Shown here piece by piece: positions 1 through 7,883 of a stretch of DNA of 64,000 bases. The DNA is from Galbitalea soli (GTDB lineage: Bacteria; Actinomycetota; Actinomycetes; Actinomycetales; Microbacteriaceae), in assembly GCF_010686725.1 (NCBI RefSeq), contig NZ_JAAGWZ010000002.1, positions 496,001 to 560,000 of the forward strand, given 5' to 3'. Each line of letters starts with the position of its first letter. Position 1 is the stretch's first letter. Under the pieces are notes generated by a model that did no database searches, had not been told where the DNA came from, and worked only from the letters and a program-made list of their open reading frames with translations. Position numbers and translations under genes: made by a program.

Positions 1-2381
1 TCGACGCGTACGGCGACATGACGTCAACAAAGGACGCCGCAGGAAACACGACGAAGTACGGATACGACACAACGAAAGGTCTGCTGACCGCCACGGTGTC
101 GGCCCGCGGTGTCGCTGCCGGAAGCACAACCTCATGCGCACCCCCCGCAACTGGTTGCACGACATACACTCACGACGCCTGGGGCAGAGTCCTGATCACT
201 ACCGACCCACTCGGTCACACCACGAAGCTGACCTACGACGCAGACGGGGACGTGCTCACGTCAACTGACGGGGATGCGAACACAACCACAACCACATACG
301 ACAACGACGACCGGGCAGTGACAGTCGCCGCCCCGACAGGAACCGAGACTACGGTCTACAACGACGACGGGACATCGCACTCTGTCACCGACCTCGGCGC
401 GCACGCCACCACCTATACGTACGACGGTCAGGGGCGCGTGAGCACGGTCACGGATCCAGATTCCAAAGTGACCCAGTACGGTTACGACGCGGACGGCAAT
501 CAGAACAGCCTCATCGACCCGAACGGAACCACGACATCCTCTGTTTACGACAAAGCAGGCGAGCTCGCCTCCGTTAGCTATACGGGGACCTTGACCGCGC
601 ACTCGGTCTCTTACACCTACGACGCGGCCGGCCGACGAGCGACCATGACCGACGCCACCGGGACCTCGACGTACAGCTATGACAACTTTGGTGAACTTGT
701 TTCGTACGTCAGCGGTGCCGGCACAGCGGTCGGTTACACCTACGACGCGGAAGGCAACCAGACCTCAATCGTCTATCCCGGAGCAGGCAACACCGTCACA
801 CGAGGCTTCAATACGCTCAATCAGCTGGCGAACATCAAGGACGCCGCCGGACGGCAAACCACTTTCACCTATGACGCCGATGGCCGCAACACACTCATCA
901 CCTACCCGAACGGAACGACCGACACCATCGGATACAACAACGCATCTCAGGAAACCTCGACTGCCTTGGCCAAGGGCGCTACGGCCCTCGGAACCTTCAC
1001 TTACGGTCGCGATAACGCCGGGAACGAATCGAGTTCGACGCCGGCAAACGGGGCACTGGGGTCCGCGACGACCTACACGTATAACGCGAACAATGAGTTG
1101 AAAACTTCGGTCACGGGAGGGACAACCACCAGCCACAGCTATGACAACGCCACCAATCCCACCCTCAACGGCGCAACAACTCAGGTGTTCGACAGCGCAG
1201 ACCGGCTCTGCTGGGCCACGACAACGACGGTGACTTCCCCAAGCTGCAGCACACCAGTCTCCGGCGCGACCGTGTACACAACAAATGCTGACGGTCAGCG
1301 CACGTCAAAGACGCCGTCAGGTTCTACCGCCACCAACTACGCATGGAACGGAGCTGGTGAGCTGGACAACATATCCGGTGCGGTGACTGCCTCCTATGTC
1401 TATAACGGCGACGGACTGCGGACCAGTAAAACCGTGGGTTCCACGACAACCTCATTCACCTGGAGCCCCGCCGGGACCGTTCCCGAGATGCTCACCGACG
1501 GAACGCTCGACTACATATACGGTCCTAGCGGCGCGCCGATCGAACAGACAGCTACTGCCGGCGCGAGCCCCGACTGGTACTTCAACGATGCGCAAGGCTC
1601 GACCGCGGAACTTGTCGACTCGACCGGCGCGGCAGTCGCCCACTATTCATATTCAGTAGCTGGAGCAGTGACTAGCAATACCGGCACGACGTCCACGCCG
1701 CTTCAATTCAATGGGCAATACACCGACACTGAGTCTGGGTTGATCTACCTGCGGGCGCGCTACTACGACCCAGCCACCACGTTGTTCCTGTCGGTTGACC
1801 CGCTCGTCGGTGCCACCCACGCCGCCTTCGTCTACGGCATGAACAACCCATTGGACGTGTTCGACCCCCTGGGATTGTGGGGCTGGGGTGACACTTTGGC
1901 CGTAGTGGGTATTGTCGGCCTCGTGGTCGCTGGCGTTGCCCTGACCGCAACCGGTGTCGGCGCAATCGGAGACGCAGGAGTAGCAGTGGGAGTCGCGGAA
2001 TTAGGAGCTGACATCGGTGCCGACGTTGCCGCGGATGCTATTGGTGACGCGGTTGGGGAAGGTATCGCTGAGGAGGGCATCGCCGCTGACGTCGATACCA
2101 TCGGAACAGGAGCCCGAATAACTCAGGGCGCCGAAAAGGTCACCAAGATCACAGATGTAGCAAGCAAGGTCATTGATGGAGGGAACTGCGCGGTGAAGAG
2201 AACCTTCGAGGCCTGCTCTTCCATCGCCCTCGATGTCATCGGAGGACCCCTAGGAAGCATCGGCAACGCGCTCGCCGGCAAGCTAGGAAGGGACGGAATT
2301 AATTTGGCTCTCGGCGCGATCGGTTTGAACAATGCCGTGCCAGACGGGGTGGAGGGCCTGAAAACAGTCGTGTGCGGCTAG
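1..2381 (+). CDS. RHS/YD-repeat protein, 5' end outside window
   Basis: The frame is open from base 3, so the ATG at 18 is internal and the true start lies before the window. About 790 residues are visible. They carry YD-type repeats roughly every 20 residues (YGYDTTKG, YTYDAAGR, YTYDAEGN), then the RHS-associated core (LRARYYDP near base 1755, DPLG near base 1870). In this family the repeats form a shell around a C-terminal polymorphic domain. Here the roughly 165 residues after DPLG hold a Gly/Ala/Val-rich hydrophobic stretch and a few Cys, and I recognise no toxin fold. Base composition is visibly less GC-rich than after 4.8 kb, which together with the nearby IS suggests acquired DNA. Two small ORFs follow on the same strand and could include an immunity partner. 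Confidence 0.88.
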   Translation, partial: DAYGDMTSTKDAAGNTTKYGYDTTKGLLTATVSARGVAAGSTTSCAPPATGCTTYTHDAWGRVLITTDPLGHTTKLTYDADGDVLTSTDGDANTTTTTYDNDDRAVTVAAPTGTETTVYNDDGTSHSVTDLGAHATTYTYDGQGRVSTVTDPDSKVTQYGYDADGNQNSLIDPNGTTTSSVYDKAGELASVSYTGTLTAHSVSYTYDAAGRRATMTDATGTSTYSYDNFGELVSYVSGAGTAVGYTYDAEGNQTSIVYPGAGNTVTRGFNTLNQLANIKDAAGRQTTFTYDADGRNTLITYPNGTTDTIGYNNASQETSTALAKGATALGTFTYGRDNAGNESSSTPANGALGSATTYTYNANNELKTSVTGGTTTSHSYDNATNPTLNGATTQVFDSADRLCWATTTTVTSPSCSTPVSGATVYTTNADGQRTSKTPSGSTATNYAWNGAGELDNISGAVTASYVYNGDGLRTSKTVGSTTTSFTWSPAGTVPEMLTDGTLDYIYGPSGAPIEQTATAGASPDWYFNDAQGSTAELVDSTGAAVAHYSYSVAGAVTSNTGTTSTPLQFNGQYTDTESGLIYLRARYYDPATTLFLSVDPLVGATHAAFVYGMNNPLDVFDPLGLWGWGDTLAVVGIVGLVVAGVALTATGVGAIGDAGVAVGVAELGADIGADVAADAIGDAVGEGIAEEGIAADVDTIGTGARITQGAEKVTKITDVASKVIDGGNCAVKRTFEACSSIALDVIGGPLGSIGNALAGKLGRDGINLALGAIGLNNAVPDGVEGLKTVVCG

Positions 2382-2442
2382 TAGTCTGCCCGTCACCACG
2401 TCGACACGCGGTAGCTGTCCTCGAAAACCAGAAGGAAAGTCC

Positions 2443-2751
2443 ATGGCTAAGTCTGTGCCGTTCCGGATAGCCGGAGTGCTCATCCTCATCGCAGTAGGAG
2501 TGGGCGTCTATCTCATTCACCAATACACCCACGGTCGAAGCCTTTACATCGCCGACGGGTGTGAGATCCCGGCTTCCTTCGAAATGTTGCACGCCACACA
2601 CACCGTGTCGCCGAGCCATCCAATCGCTCTCACCGCGCCGTCGGATCAACCCGTGGATCGGCGGTACCTAGTCAGCGAGGCGGGCCACACGATCACCATT
2701 CAAGATGTCGAACTAGGGAAAGTGGTCTGCACATTTCCTGCTGGATCTTAG
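2443..2751 (+). CDS. Small membrane-anchored hypothetical protein
   Basis: A 102-residue protein I do not recognise. It starts with a short basic N-terminus and one hydrophobic segment (residues about 8-25, FRIAGVLILIAVGVGVYLI), followed by about 75 soluble residues, so it is probably an inner-membrane protein with an exported tail. An AGAAGG-type ribosome site lies 6-8 bases before the ATG. It begins 61 bases after the RHS gene and is 8 bases from the next gene, so the three may be co-transcribed. By position it could be an immunity or accessory factor for the RHS tip, but nothing in the sequence proves that. Confidence 0.6.
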   Translation: MAKSVPFRIAGVLILIAVGVGVYLIHQYTHGRSLYIADGCEIPASFEMLHATHTVSPSHPIALTAPSDQPVDRRYLVSEAGHTITIQDVELGKVVCTFPAGS

Positions 2752-2759
2752 GGGTAGCA

Positions 2760-3215
2760 ATGTCAAACCGAAACGACGCTCGCCAGGCGCAGGGTCTGTG
2801 GAACATGATCCACCCCCGCTTGCTCGTCGCACAGTTGCGCGAGGCATACGGTCCAAGATTTGGACAGGGTTTCACCAACCGCCTGGTGGGTGGGGCTGTA
2901 ATCCTGGTGATCAGCGGATGGGTCATGGTCGTCGGAGTAGTGGGGCTCATAACTGGGGGGATCGTCACGTTTTCCGCCACAGGGTCCCTTTCTGACGTCT
3001 ACACCGTCGCGTCGTTCGGCTTCGGCCTCATTGTGATCGGCTTTGTGGTCAACGCGGTGGGCGTCGGAATCCGCACAACGGCGATAAAGAGGATGTCCGA
3101 CCGTATCCGTCACTTCGATCCGAAAGTCACCGTCGATGGAGCAGGGCGACTGATCAAAAGTCCGCAGCTGTACGACAGGTGGATGTCTCAACACCCCGGA
3201 TTTATCTCCCACTAA
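2760..3215 (+). CDS. Two-TM hypothetical membrane protein
   Basis: A 151-residue protein of unknown function. A basic, Arg/Gln-rich N-terminal region of about 45 residues is followed by two hydrophobic segments (about residues 43-68 and 80-103) and a charged C-terminal tail of about 45 residues. It starts 8 bases after the preceding small gene, with a GGGG stretch as ribosome site. The two-membrane-segment layout and place behind an RHS gene would fit an immunity protein for a membrane-acting or secreted toxin, which is inference only. Base composition matches the RHS gene rather than the chromosome to the right. Confidence 0.6.
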   Translation: MSNRNDARQAQGLWNMIHPRLLVAQLREAYGPRFGQGFTNRLVGGAVILVISGWVMVVGVVGLITGGIVTFSATGSLSDVYTVASFGFGLIVIGFVVNAVGVGIRTTAIKRMSDRIRHFDPKVTVDGAGRLIKSPQLYDRWMSQHPGFISH

Positions 3216-3290
3216 CGCGAGCCGGGGCGCCGGTAAGTCGCTCTCGCGCTCTCGCTCATTGGAACCCCGAATCATAGGTCTGGAGAAGCG

Positions 3291-3499
3291 ATGAGGCGCA
3301 AGAGTCTCATCAGCATCCTCGCCGCCTCCCTGCTTTTGGCGGTGTCGTTTCCGGCCGGCGCGCCCCCGCGCATGCTTCGAGGACCTCCTTCGACGGAATC
3401 GAACCGGCGGCCACGGGCCGTGTGAACCGATCTTGTGTGATGTGGTCGACCCCGCTGAACAACGACACAGACGCCAGCGACGACATGGGTCAATGGGAG
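3291..3499 (+). pseudogene. Secreted-protein remnant, frameshifted and cut by the IS
   Basis: The ATG at 3291 begins a good signal peptide (MRRKSLISILAASLLLAVSF). As written, the frame ends at a TGA at 3423-3425 after 44 codons. If one C is added to the five-C run at about 3351, the reading continues as an export cleavage site (AHA followed by SRTSFDGIEP) and stays open into the IS left end, stopping at 3535 inside the element. This looks like the start of an exported protein that has lost one base and was then interrupted by, or deleted next to, the insertion sequence. No continuation is seen on the right side of the element. The missing base could also be a sequencing error. Confidence 0.6.
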
Positions 3500-3524
3500 T
3501 GGAGCCTGACCCGCTTTTCCGGAC
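3499..3524 (+). repeat. IS left inverted repeat
   Basis: Begins GTGGAGCCTGACCCG and matches the reverse complement of the right end at 24 of 26 positions, with mismatches at positions 16 and 20. The outer G may belong to the flank. Confidence 0.85.
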
Positions 3525-3562
3525 ACCTGAGTTGAGGCGATGATCGTCTCAGAGAGGAGTCC

Positions 3563-3850
3563 GTGATGCCTGCTGCTCACCCGCCGGAGTTCCGGCGTCG
3601 TGCCCTGGATCTGGTCGCTCAAGGGAACCCGGTCGCGCAGACCGCTCGGGATCTGGGGATCAGCGAGTCCTGCCTGCGGAACTGGATGAACCGTGACGCA
3701 GTCGACAGCGGCCGCAAGCCCGGTTTGACGACAGACGAACACAAAGAACTGGTCGAGGCGCGTCGCCGGATCCGGGTGCTGGAGATGGAGAACGAGATCC
3801 TCAAGCGCGCGAGCGCCTATTTCGCCCGGGAGAACGTGCTCCCAAAATAG
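3563..3850 (+). CDS. IS3-family transposase OrfA
   Basis: A 95-residue DNA-binding half of an IS3-type transposase. A helix-turn-helix lies at about residues 10-45 (FRRRALDLVAQ, TARDLGISESCLRNWM). A leucine-zipper-like helix follows (ARRRIRVLEMENEILKRAS, about residues 67-85) and normally drives OrfA dimerisation. Either GTG 3563 or ATG 3566 could start it; AGAGAGGAG lies just upstream. It ends at a TAG immediately after a CCCAAAA heptamer, so part of the ribosomes should shift into the orfB frame to make the full transposase of about 386 residues. Confidence 0.9.
   Translation: MMPAAHPPEFRRRALDLVAQGNPVAQTARDLGISESCLRNWMNRDAVDSGRKPGLTTDEHKELVEARRRIRVLEMENEILKRASAYFARENVLPK
3841..3847 (+). 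promoter_or_regulatory. Programmed -1 frameshift site CCCAAAA
   Basis: In the orfA frame the bases read C CCA AAA directly before TAG, the exact X XXY YYZ pattern. Slipping back one base gives CCC AAA ATA GGA and enters the open orfB frame (KIGFRLVQELAADG). Position and phase fit the known way IS3 elements produce the OrfAB fusion. Confidence 0.8.
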
Positions 3851-3897
3851 GATTCCGGCTGGTCCAGGAGCTTGCCGCGGACGGTGTCCCCGTCGCG

Positions 3898-4722
3898 GTG
3901 GCCTGCCGGTTCCTGAAGATCTCGACTTCCGGCTACTACGACTGGGCGAGCCGACCCCCGTCGGCGCGGGCGGTCGCGGACGCCGCGTTGACGACCACGA
4001 TCCGGCGCATCCATGCCGACTCCCGGGCGACCTATGGGGCGCCGCGTGTGCTCGCGGAGCTGCGGATCGCGCTTGGCGTCCGTGTCGGCTGCAAACGCGT
4101 TGCAAGGCTGATGCGACAAGACGGACTGGTCGGCGTCTCACATCGCCGCAAGCGGCGCGGTTGGAAGCCGGAGACCGCCACGCACGAGGATCCCGTGAAG
4201 CGGCAGTTCCGTGCGGATACGCCGAACCGGCTGTGGTTCTGCGACATCACGCAGCATCGGGCGAAGGACGGCTGGGTCTACTGCGCCGCGGTCATCGACG
4301 CGTTCAGTCGGCGGATCGTGGGGTGGTCGATCTCAGATCGGATCACCGCGGAGATCGTCGTCGATGCGCTCGAGATGGCACGTTGGCGCCGCCGGCCCGA
4401 ACCCGGAACCGTGGTCCATGCGGACAGGGGCGCGCAATACACCTCTTGGCTCTTCGGACAGCGGCTCCGGCAAGCCGGACTGCTCGGCTCGATGGGTCGG
4501 GTCGCATCCAGCGTCGACAACGCACTCATCGAATCGTTCTGGTCGACGATGCAGCGCGAGCTCCTGGACCGATCGAACTGGACGTCGAAGACCGAACTGT
4601 CGTCGGAGATATTCGAGTGGATCGAGGGCTTCTACAACCCGACCCGCCGCTACACCGCCCTCGGCAACCTCAGCCCCGCCGACTACGAAGCCCTTCACAC
4701 CGCCACCGAAATCGCGGCATGA
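3898..4722 (+). CDS. IS3-family transposase OrfB (DDE integrase core)
   Basis: The catalytic half of the transposase. An HTH_21-type segment (TYGAPRVLAELR) is followed by the rve integrase core with the three acidic residues in WFCDITQH, VVHADRGAQYTS and NALIESFWSTMQREL. The C-terminal FYNPTRRYTALGNLSPADYE is typical of IS3. The GTG at 3898 is the first in-frame start, but the frame is open upstream to the slip site at 3841, so the main product is probably the OrfAB fusion. No internal stop or loss of a catalytic residue is seen, so the enzyme looks intact. Confidence 0.92.
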   Translation: MACRFLKISTSGYYDWASRPPSARAVADAALTTTIRRIHADSRATYGAPRVLAELRIALGVRVGCKRVARLMRQDGLVGVSHRRKRRGWKPETATHEDPVKRQFRADTPNRLWFCDITQHRAKDGWVYCAAVIDAFSRRIVGWSISDRITAEIVVDALEMARWRRRPEPGTVVHADRGAQYTSWLFGQRLRQAGLLGSMGRVASSVDNALIESFWSTMQRELLDRSNWTSKTELSSEIFEWIEGFYNPTRRYTALGNLSPADYEALHTATEIAA

Positions 4723-4738
4723 TCAACACAAAGAAACC

Positions 4739-4764
4739 GTCCGGGAAACCGGGTCAGGCTCCAC
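4739..4764 (-). repeat. IS right inverted repeat
   Basis: Read on the minus strand it begins GTGGAGCCTGACCCG, pairing with the left end at 3499-3524. It lies 17 bases after the orfB stop codon. Confidence 0.85.
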
Positions 4765-4820
4765 GTAGCAACGTGGCAATAGGCCAGTTGACCGAATGCG
4801 GCGCGGGATACCGTCGACGC

Positions 4821-5674
4821 ATGGCAGATGGTGCACTGGTTCTGGCCGGCGGCGGTCTCGCGGGCATAGCGTGGGAGACGGGGGTGCTGCTGGGAATCCA
4901 GGATCTCGAGCCCGAGGCTGCGGCGAGCGTCCTCGGCCACCCCACCGCCATCATCGGCACCTCCGCGGGCGCGAATGTTGCCGCGCACGTCGCCGCGGGC
5001 ACGCCGCTGGGGAAGGTGTTCGCCCGCCAGGTCTCGACCGAGACCGCGGAGATCTTCGTCGAGGTCGACTTCGAGGCCTTCATGGCGAGCATGGCGGCCG
5101 CGCAGAGCGAAGCAACTTCGGCGGACGACGCGCGCAGCCGCATCGGTCGCATCGCCTCGAACCTCCGACCGTCGAGCGCGCGGTGCGTCGGGCCGTCATC
5201 GAGTCGCGCGTCGGCGGCCTCGCCTGGAACGACCGCGACCTGCGGATCACGGCGGTCGACGCCGACTCCGGTGTGCCGATCGTCTTCGACCGCCACTCCG
5301 GCGTGTCGCTCGTCGACGCCGTCGAGGCGAGCTCCGCCGTACCGGGGGTGTGGCCGGCCGTGCCGCTCGCGGGCCATCGTTACATCGACGGCGGGGTGCG
5401 CACAATGGCGAACGCCGACCTCGCCGCGGGGTTCGACCCCGTGCTCATCCTTCTGCCTCAGCCGGCGCTCACCGCCGCCGGCGCCATGATCGCGCCCTCA
5501 GAGCTGGAGGCATTGGCACCCGCGCGGGTGCACCTGATCTCAGCGGATGCGGCATCCCTCGCGGCCTTCGGCACGAATCCGCTCGACCCCGCGGTGCGGC
5601 CGCCCGCAGCACGGGCCGGGCGCGAACTCGGTCGCGCCGTGGCCGCCGAGGTCGCGGCATTCTGGCGCGGCTGA
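4821..5674 (+). pseudogene. Patatin-like phospholipase with one frameshift
   Basis: The ATG at 4821 begins a patatin-family serine hydrolase: an oxyanion-hole GGGLAG at residues 10-15, the nucleophile elbow GTSAG (Ser48), and the catalytic Asp in YIDGGVRT near base 5390. The first part reads in one frame to about 5162 (RIGRIASN) and the second part in another (PPTVERAVRRAVIESR) to the stop at 5674. Adding one C at AACCT restores a single 285-residue protein with all motifs. As written, the product is cut off soon after 5162 and lacks the Asp. It is either a recent pseudogene or an assembly error in a C run. A -10-like GATACC lies 8 bases before the ATG. It follows the IS on the same strand. 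Confidence 0.75.
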
Positions 5675-5700
5675 GCATCCGATGCCCCTGAACGACGGGA

Positions 5701-5730
5701 GCCCCGCCCGAGCCGAGGCTCGGACGGGGC
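5701..5730 (-). terminator. GC-rich hairpin between convergent genes
   Basis: Arms of 14 bases (GCCCCGCCCGAGCC and GGCTCGGACGGGGC) around a two-base loop. On the minus strand all pairs form, with one G-U. It lies between the patatin stop at 5674 and the permease stop at 5754, so it most likely ends the minus-strand transporter operon and may work both ways. Confidence 0.75.
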
Positions 5731-5753
5731 ACCGTCTCCTCCAATGGAGTCTT

Positions 5754-7040
5754 TTACCGGCGTATCAGTGACCCGCCGGAACGCACACGCGAGACTGCGT
5801 CGATCGTAGCGGCAAGGATCAGCACGCCGCCGGTGACGAGGAAGTTCACGCCGCCCGGCAGGTTGAGCAGGCCCAGGCCGTTGGTGATGACCGCGATGAC
5901 CAGCGCACCGATCGCACCGTGGATGAGCCGACCGCGACCACCGAACAGGCTGACCCCGCCGACGACCGCCGCCGCGACACCGCTCAGCACGATGTCGCGT
6001 CCGAAGGCCGCGTCGACCGAGCCGACCTTGCTCGCGCTGAACACACCCGAGACGACCGCGAGGAACGAGCAGACCGTGAACGCCGCCCACTTGATGCCCA
6101 CCACCTTGATGCCGGCGCGACGGGCCGCCTCGGCGTTGCCGCCGACCGCGTAGAGGTAGCGCCCGAAGCGGGTGCGGTCGAGGATGAACGTGCCCAACCA
6201 CAGGATGAACAGCGTGATCGGCACGACGATCGGCACGCCCGAGACCGCCAGGAAGCCGGTACCCCGGTTCTGGTTGAGCAGGGCGATGACGATGCCGGCG
6301 ATGACCGCGATGACCACCAGCCGGATCCACATGAGCGCGATCGTGCGGTTCGGAACACCCGCGCGGGTGCGCCGCCGCCGGTCGAGCAGCGAGGTGGCGA
6401 GCGAGATGGCGATCATCACCACGAGCATCACCCAGCCGGCCCAGTCGGGCATGTTGCTGTTCTGAATGGCGAGGATCTCGGGCTGCTGGATGCGGTACAG
6501 GCCGCCGTCACCGATGATGATGAGCTGCAGTCCCTGGAATCCCAGGAACAGACCCAGCGTTACGACGAACGATGGGATTCCGACCCGCGCCACGAAGAAC
6601 CCGATGAACATGCCGATCACGATTCCCGTGATGAGCGAGACCAGCAGCGCCAGGATCCAGTTGAGGTTCAGCCCGCCCGGGTCGGAGAGCACGACGAACA
6701 GCGACATGGCGACACCCGAGGTGACGCCGGCCGAGAGGTCGATCTCGCCGAGAAGGATCACGAACACGAGCGCCATCGCCAGCATGACGAGCGTCGCCGC
6801 CTGCGTGAGCAGGTTGGCGAAGTTGCGCTCGGTCAGGAAGTACGGGCTGAGCGCCGTGAACAGGATGCACAGCACGACGAACCCGGCGATGGCGGGGAGC
6901 CCGCCCATGTCGCCGCCGCGCACGCGCTGCAGGTAGGCCGAGACCTGGTCGCGGATCCCGCCCTCCTGGCCGCTTCCGATGAGGTCGGAGGCGGGGGTCG
7001 GCGCCGGGGCCGGCGTCTGAGGTGTGGTGGTGGTGCTCAT
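5754..7040 (-). CDS. Sugar ABC transporter permease (XylH-like)
   Basis: A 428-residue permease of the BPD_transp_2 (XylH/RbsC) type. After a disordered Thr/Pro-rich N-terminus of about 45 residues come about ten hydrophobic segments. Family motifs include LLGEIDLSAG (about residue 110) and the late coupling region RYLYAVGGNAEAARRAGI. The ATG at 7040 overlaps the stop of the ATPase gene by four bases (ATGA), which fixes the start. It is the last gene of a minus-strand operon: binding protein, ATPase, permease. The partner binding protein resembles XylF, so a pentose such as xylose is the best guess for substrate, but this is not proven. Confidence 0.9.
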   Translation of the reverse strand: MSTTTTPQTPAPAPTPASDLIGSGQEGGIRDQVSAYLQRVRGGDMGGLPAIAGFVVLCILFTALSPYFLTERNFANLLTQAATLVMLAMALVFVILLGEIDLSAGVTSGVAMSLFVVLSDPGGLNLNWILALLVSLITGIVIGMFIGFFVARVGIPSFVVTLGLFLGFQGLQLIIIGDGGLYRIQQPEILAIQNSNMPDWAGWVMLVVMIAISLATSLLDRRRRTRAGVPNRTIALMWIRLVVIAVIAGIVIALLNQNRGTGFLAVSGVPIVVPITLFILWLGTFILDRTRFGRYLYAVGGNAEAARRAGIKVVGIKWAAFTVCSFLAVVSGVFSASKVGSVDAAFGRDIVLSGVAAAVVGGVSLFGGRGRLIHGAIGALVIAVITNGLGLLNLPGGVNFLVTGGVLILAATIDAVSRVRSGGSLIRR

Positions 7041-7789
7041 ATCGACGCCCCCGTGTAGGTCTTGCTTCCGGTGATGTAGCCGACGACGTCGTCGCTGGTG
7101 GTGGCGGAGGTCTCGATGGACGCGACCATCTGGCCGAGGTACAGAACGCTGATGTAGTCGGCGACCTGGAACACGTCGACGAGGTTGTGGCTGATCATCA
7201 GCACGCCCACGCCCTTCTCGGCCAGGCGCTTCACGAGCGCGAGCACCTGCTCGGTCTGGGCGACGCCCAGCGCCGCGGTCGGTTCGTCGAGGATGACCAC
7301 CCGCGCCGACTTCAACACCGACCGTGCGATCGCCACCGTCTGCCGCTGACCACCGGAGAGGGAGGAGACCTTCTGCCGCACCGACTTGACGGTGCGCACC
7401 GAGAGGGATCGCAGCGTCTCCGATGCCTCCCGCTCCATCTGGCCCTCGTCGAAGGTGCCGAGCGTCGTCTCCTCGCGCCCGAGGAACATGTTCTGCACGA
7501 TGTCGAGGTTGTCGCACAGGGCGAGGTCCTGATAAACGACCTCGATGCCGAGGCGGGATGCCTCGCGCGGGTTGTGCAGCGCGACGGGCTGCCCGTCGAA
7601 CTTCACCTCACCCTCGTCGTAGGGCTGGACTCCGGCGAGTCCTTTGATGAGCGTCGACTTGCCCGCTCCGTTGTCACCGACGAGTGCGGTGATCTTGCCC
7701 GGGAAGACCTTCAGCGAGACGCCTTTGAGCACGCTGACGGGTCCGAAGCTCTTCTTCACATCGATCAGCTCGATGAGAGGGGAATCCAT
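7037..7789 (-). CDS. Sugar ABC transporter ATP-binding protein
   Basis: A 250-residue single ABC domain: Walker A GDNGAGKST, signature LSGGQRQ, Walker B VVILDEPTAAL, then the H-loop in LMISHNL. Classical XylG/RbsA proteins are about 500 residues with two ABC domains. This actinobacterial half-size form would act as a homodimer. The short C-terminus follows DYISVLYLGQMV. Its stop overlaps the permease start. It is separated from the binding-protein gene upstream by about 94 bases containing a strong hairpin. Confidence 0.92.
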   Translation of the reverse strand: MDSPLIELIDVKKSFGPVSVLKGVSLKVFPGKITALVGDNGAGKSTLIKGLAGVQPYDEGEVKFDGQPVALHNPREASRLGIEVVYQDLALCDNLDIVQNMFLGREETTLGTFDEGQMEREASETLRSLSVRTVKSVRQKVSSLSGGQRQTVAIARSVLKSARVVILDEPTAALGVAQTEQVLALVKRLAEKGVGVLMISHNLVDVFQVADYISVLYLGQMVASIETSATTSDDVVGYITGSKTYTGASI

Positions 7790-7830
7790 GTCGCAGTTCC
7801 TTTCCTGAGTGTGGGGGATACGGCAAGGCC

Positions 7831-7860
7831 CTGCGTCCGGCCGTCGACGACCGGACGCAG
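7831..7860 (-). promoter_or_regulatory. Intercistronic hairpin in the sugar transporter operon
   Basis: Perfect 10-base arms CTGCGTCCGG and CCGGACGCAG around a 10-base loop, between the stop of the binding-protein gene (7884) and the ATPase start (7789). Hairpins here often protect or partly terminate the message, giving more binding protein than membrane components. Function is inferred from position. Confidence 0.65.
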
Positions 7861-7883
7861 AGCCTCAGTGGGGGGCGCGCCCC

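Larger units (their letters stand above)
3500..4763 (+). mobile_element. IS3-family insertion sequence (about 1.26 kb)
   Basis: The element is bounded by TG...CA and near-perfect 26-base inverted repeats (24 of 26 match). It contains the two overlapping-phase IS3 genes: orfA with helix-turn-helix and leucine-zipper region, and orfB with the DDE integrase core, joined by a -1 slip site. Size and organisation are those of a complete, possibly active IS3-group element. No target-site duplication is visible: the left flank ends GAG and the right flank begins CGT. That suggests a deletion or recombination beside the element after insertion. Confidence 0.92.

Noticed and set aside
200-1700. YD repeats as DNA-level tandem repeats
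   Set aside because: Repeats are clear only at protein level; the DNA units are diverged.
3272-4141. Minus-strand open frame across the IS
   Set aside because: Arg/Pro-rich shadow of the IS3 transposase genes without motifs.
5919-7058. Plus-strand open frame opposite the permease
   Set aside because: Low-complexity Asp/Arg/Glu/His sequence, the mirror of a hydrophobic membrane protein in GC-rich DNA.
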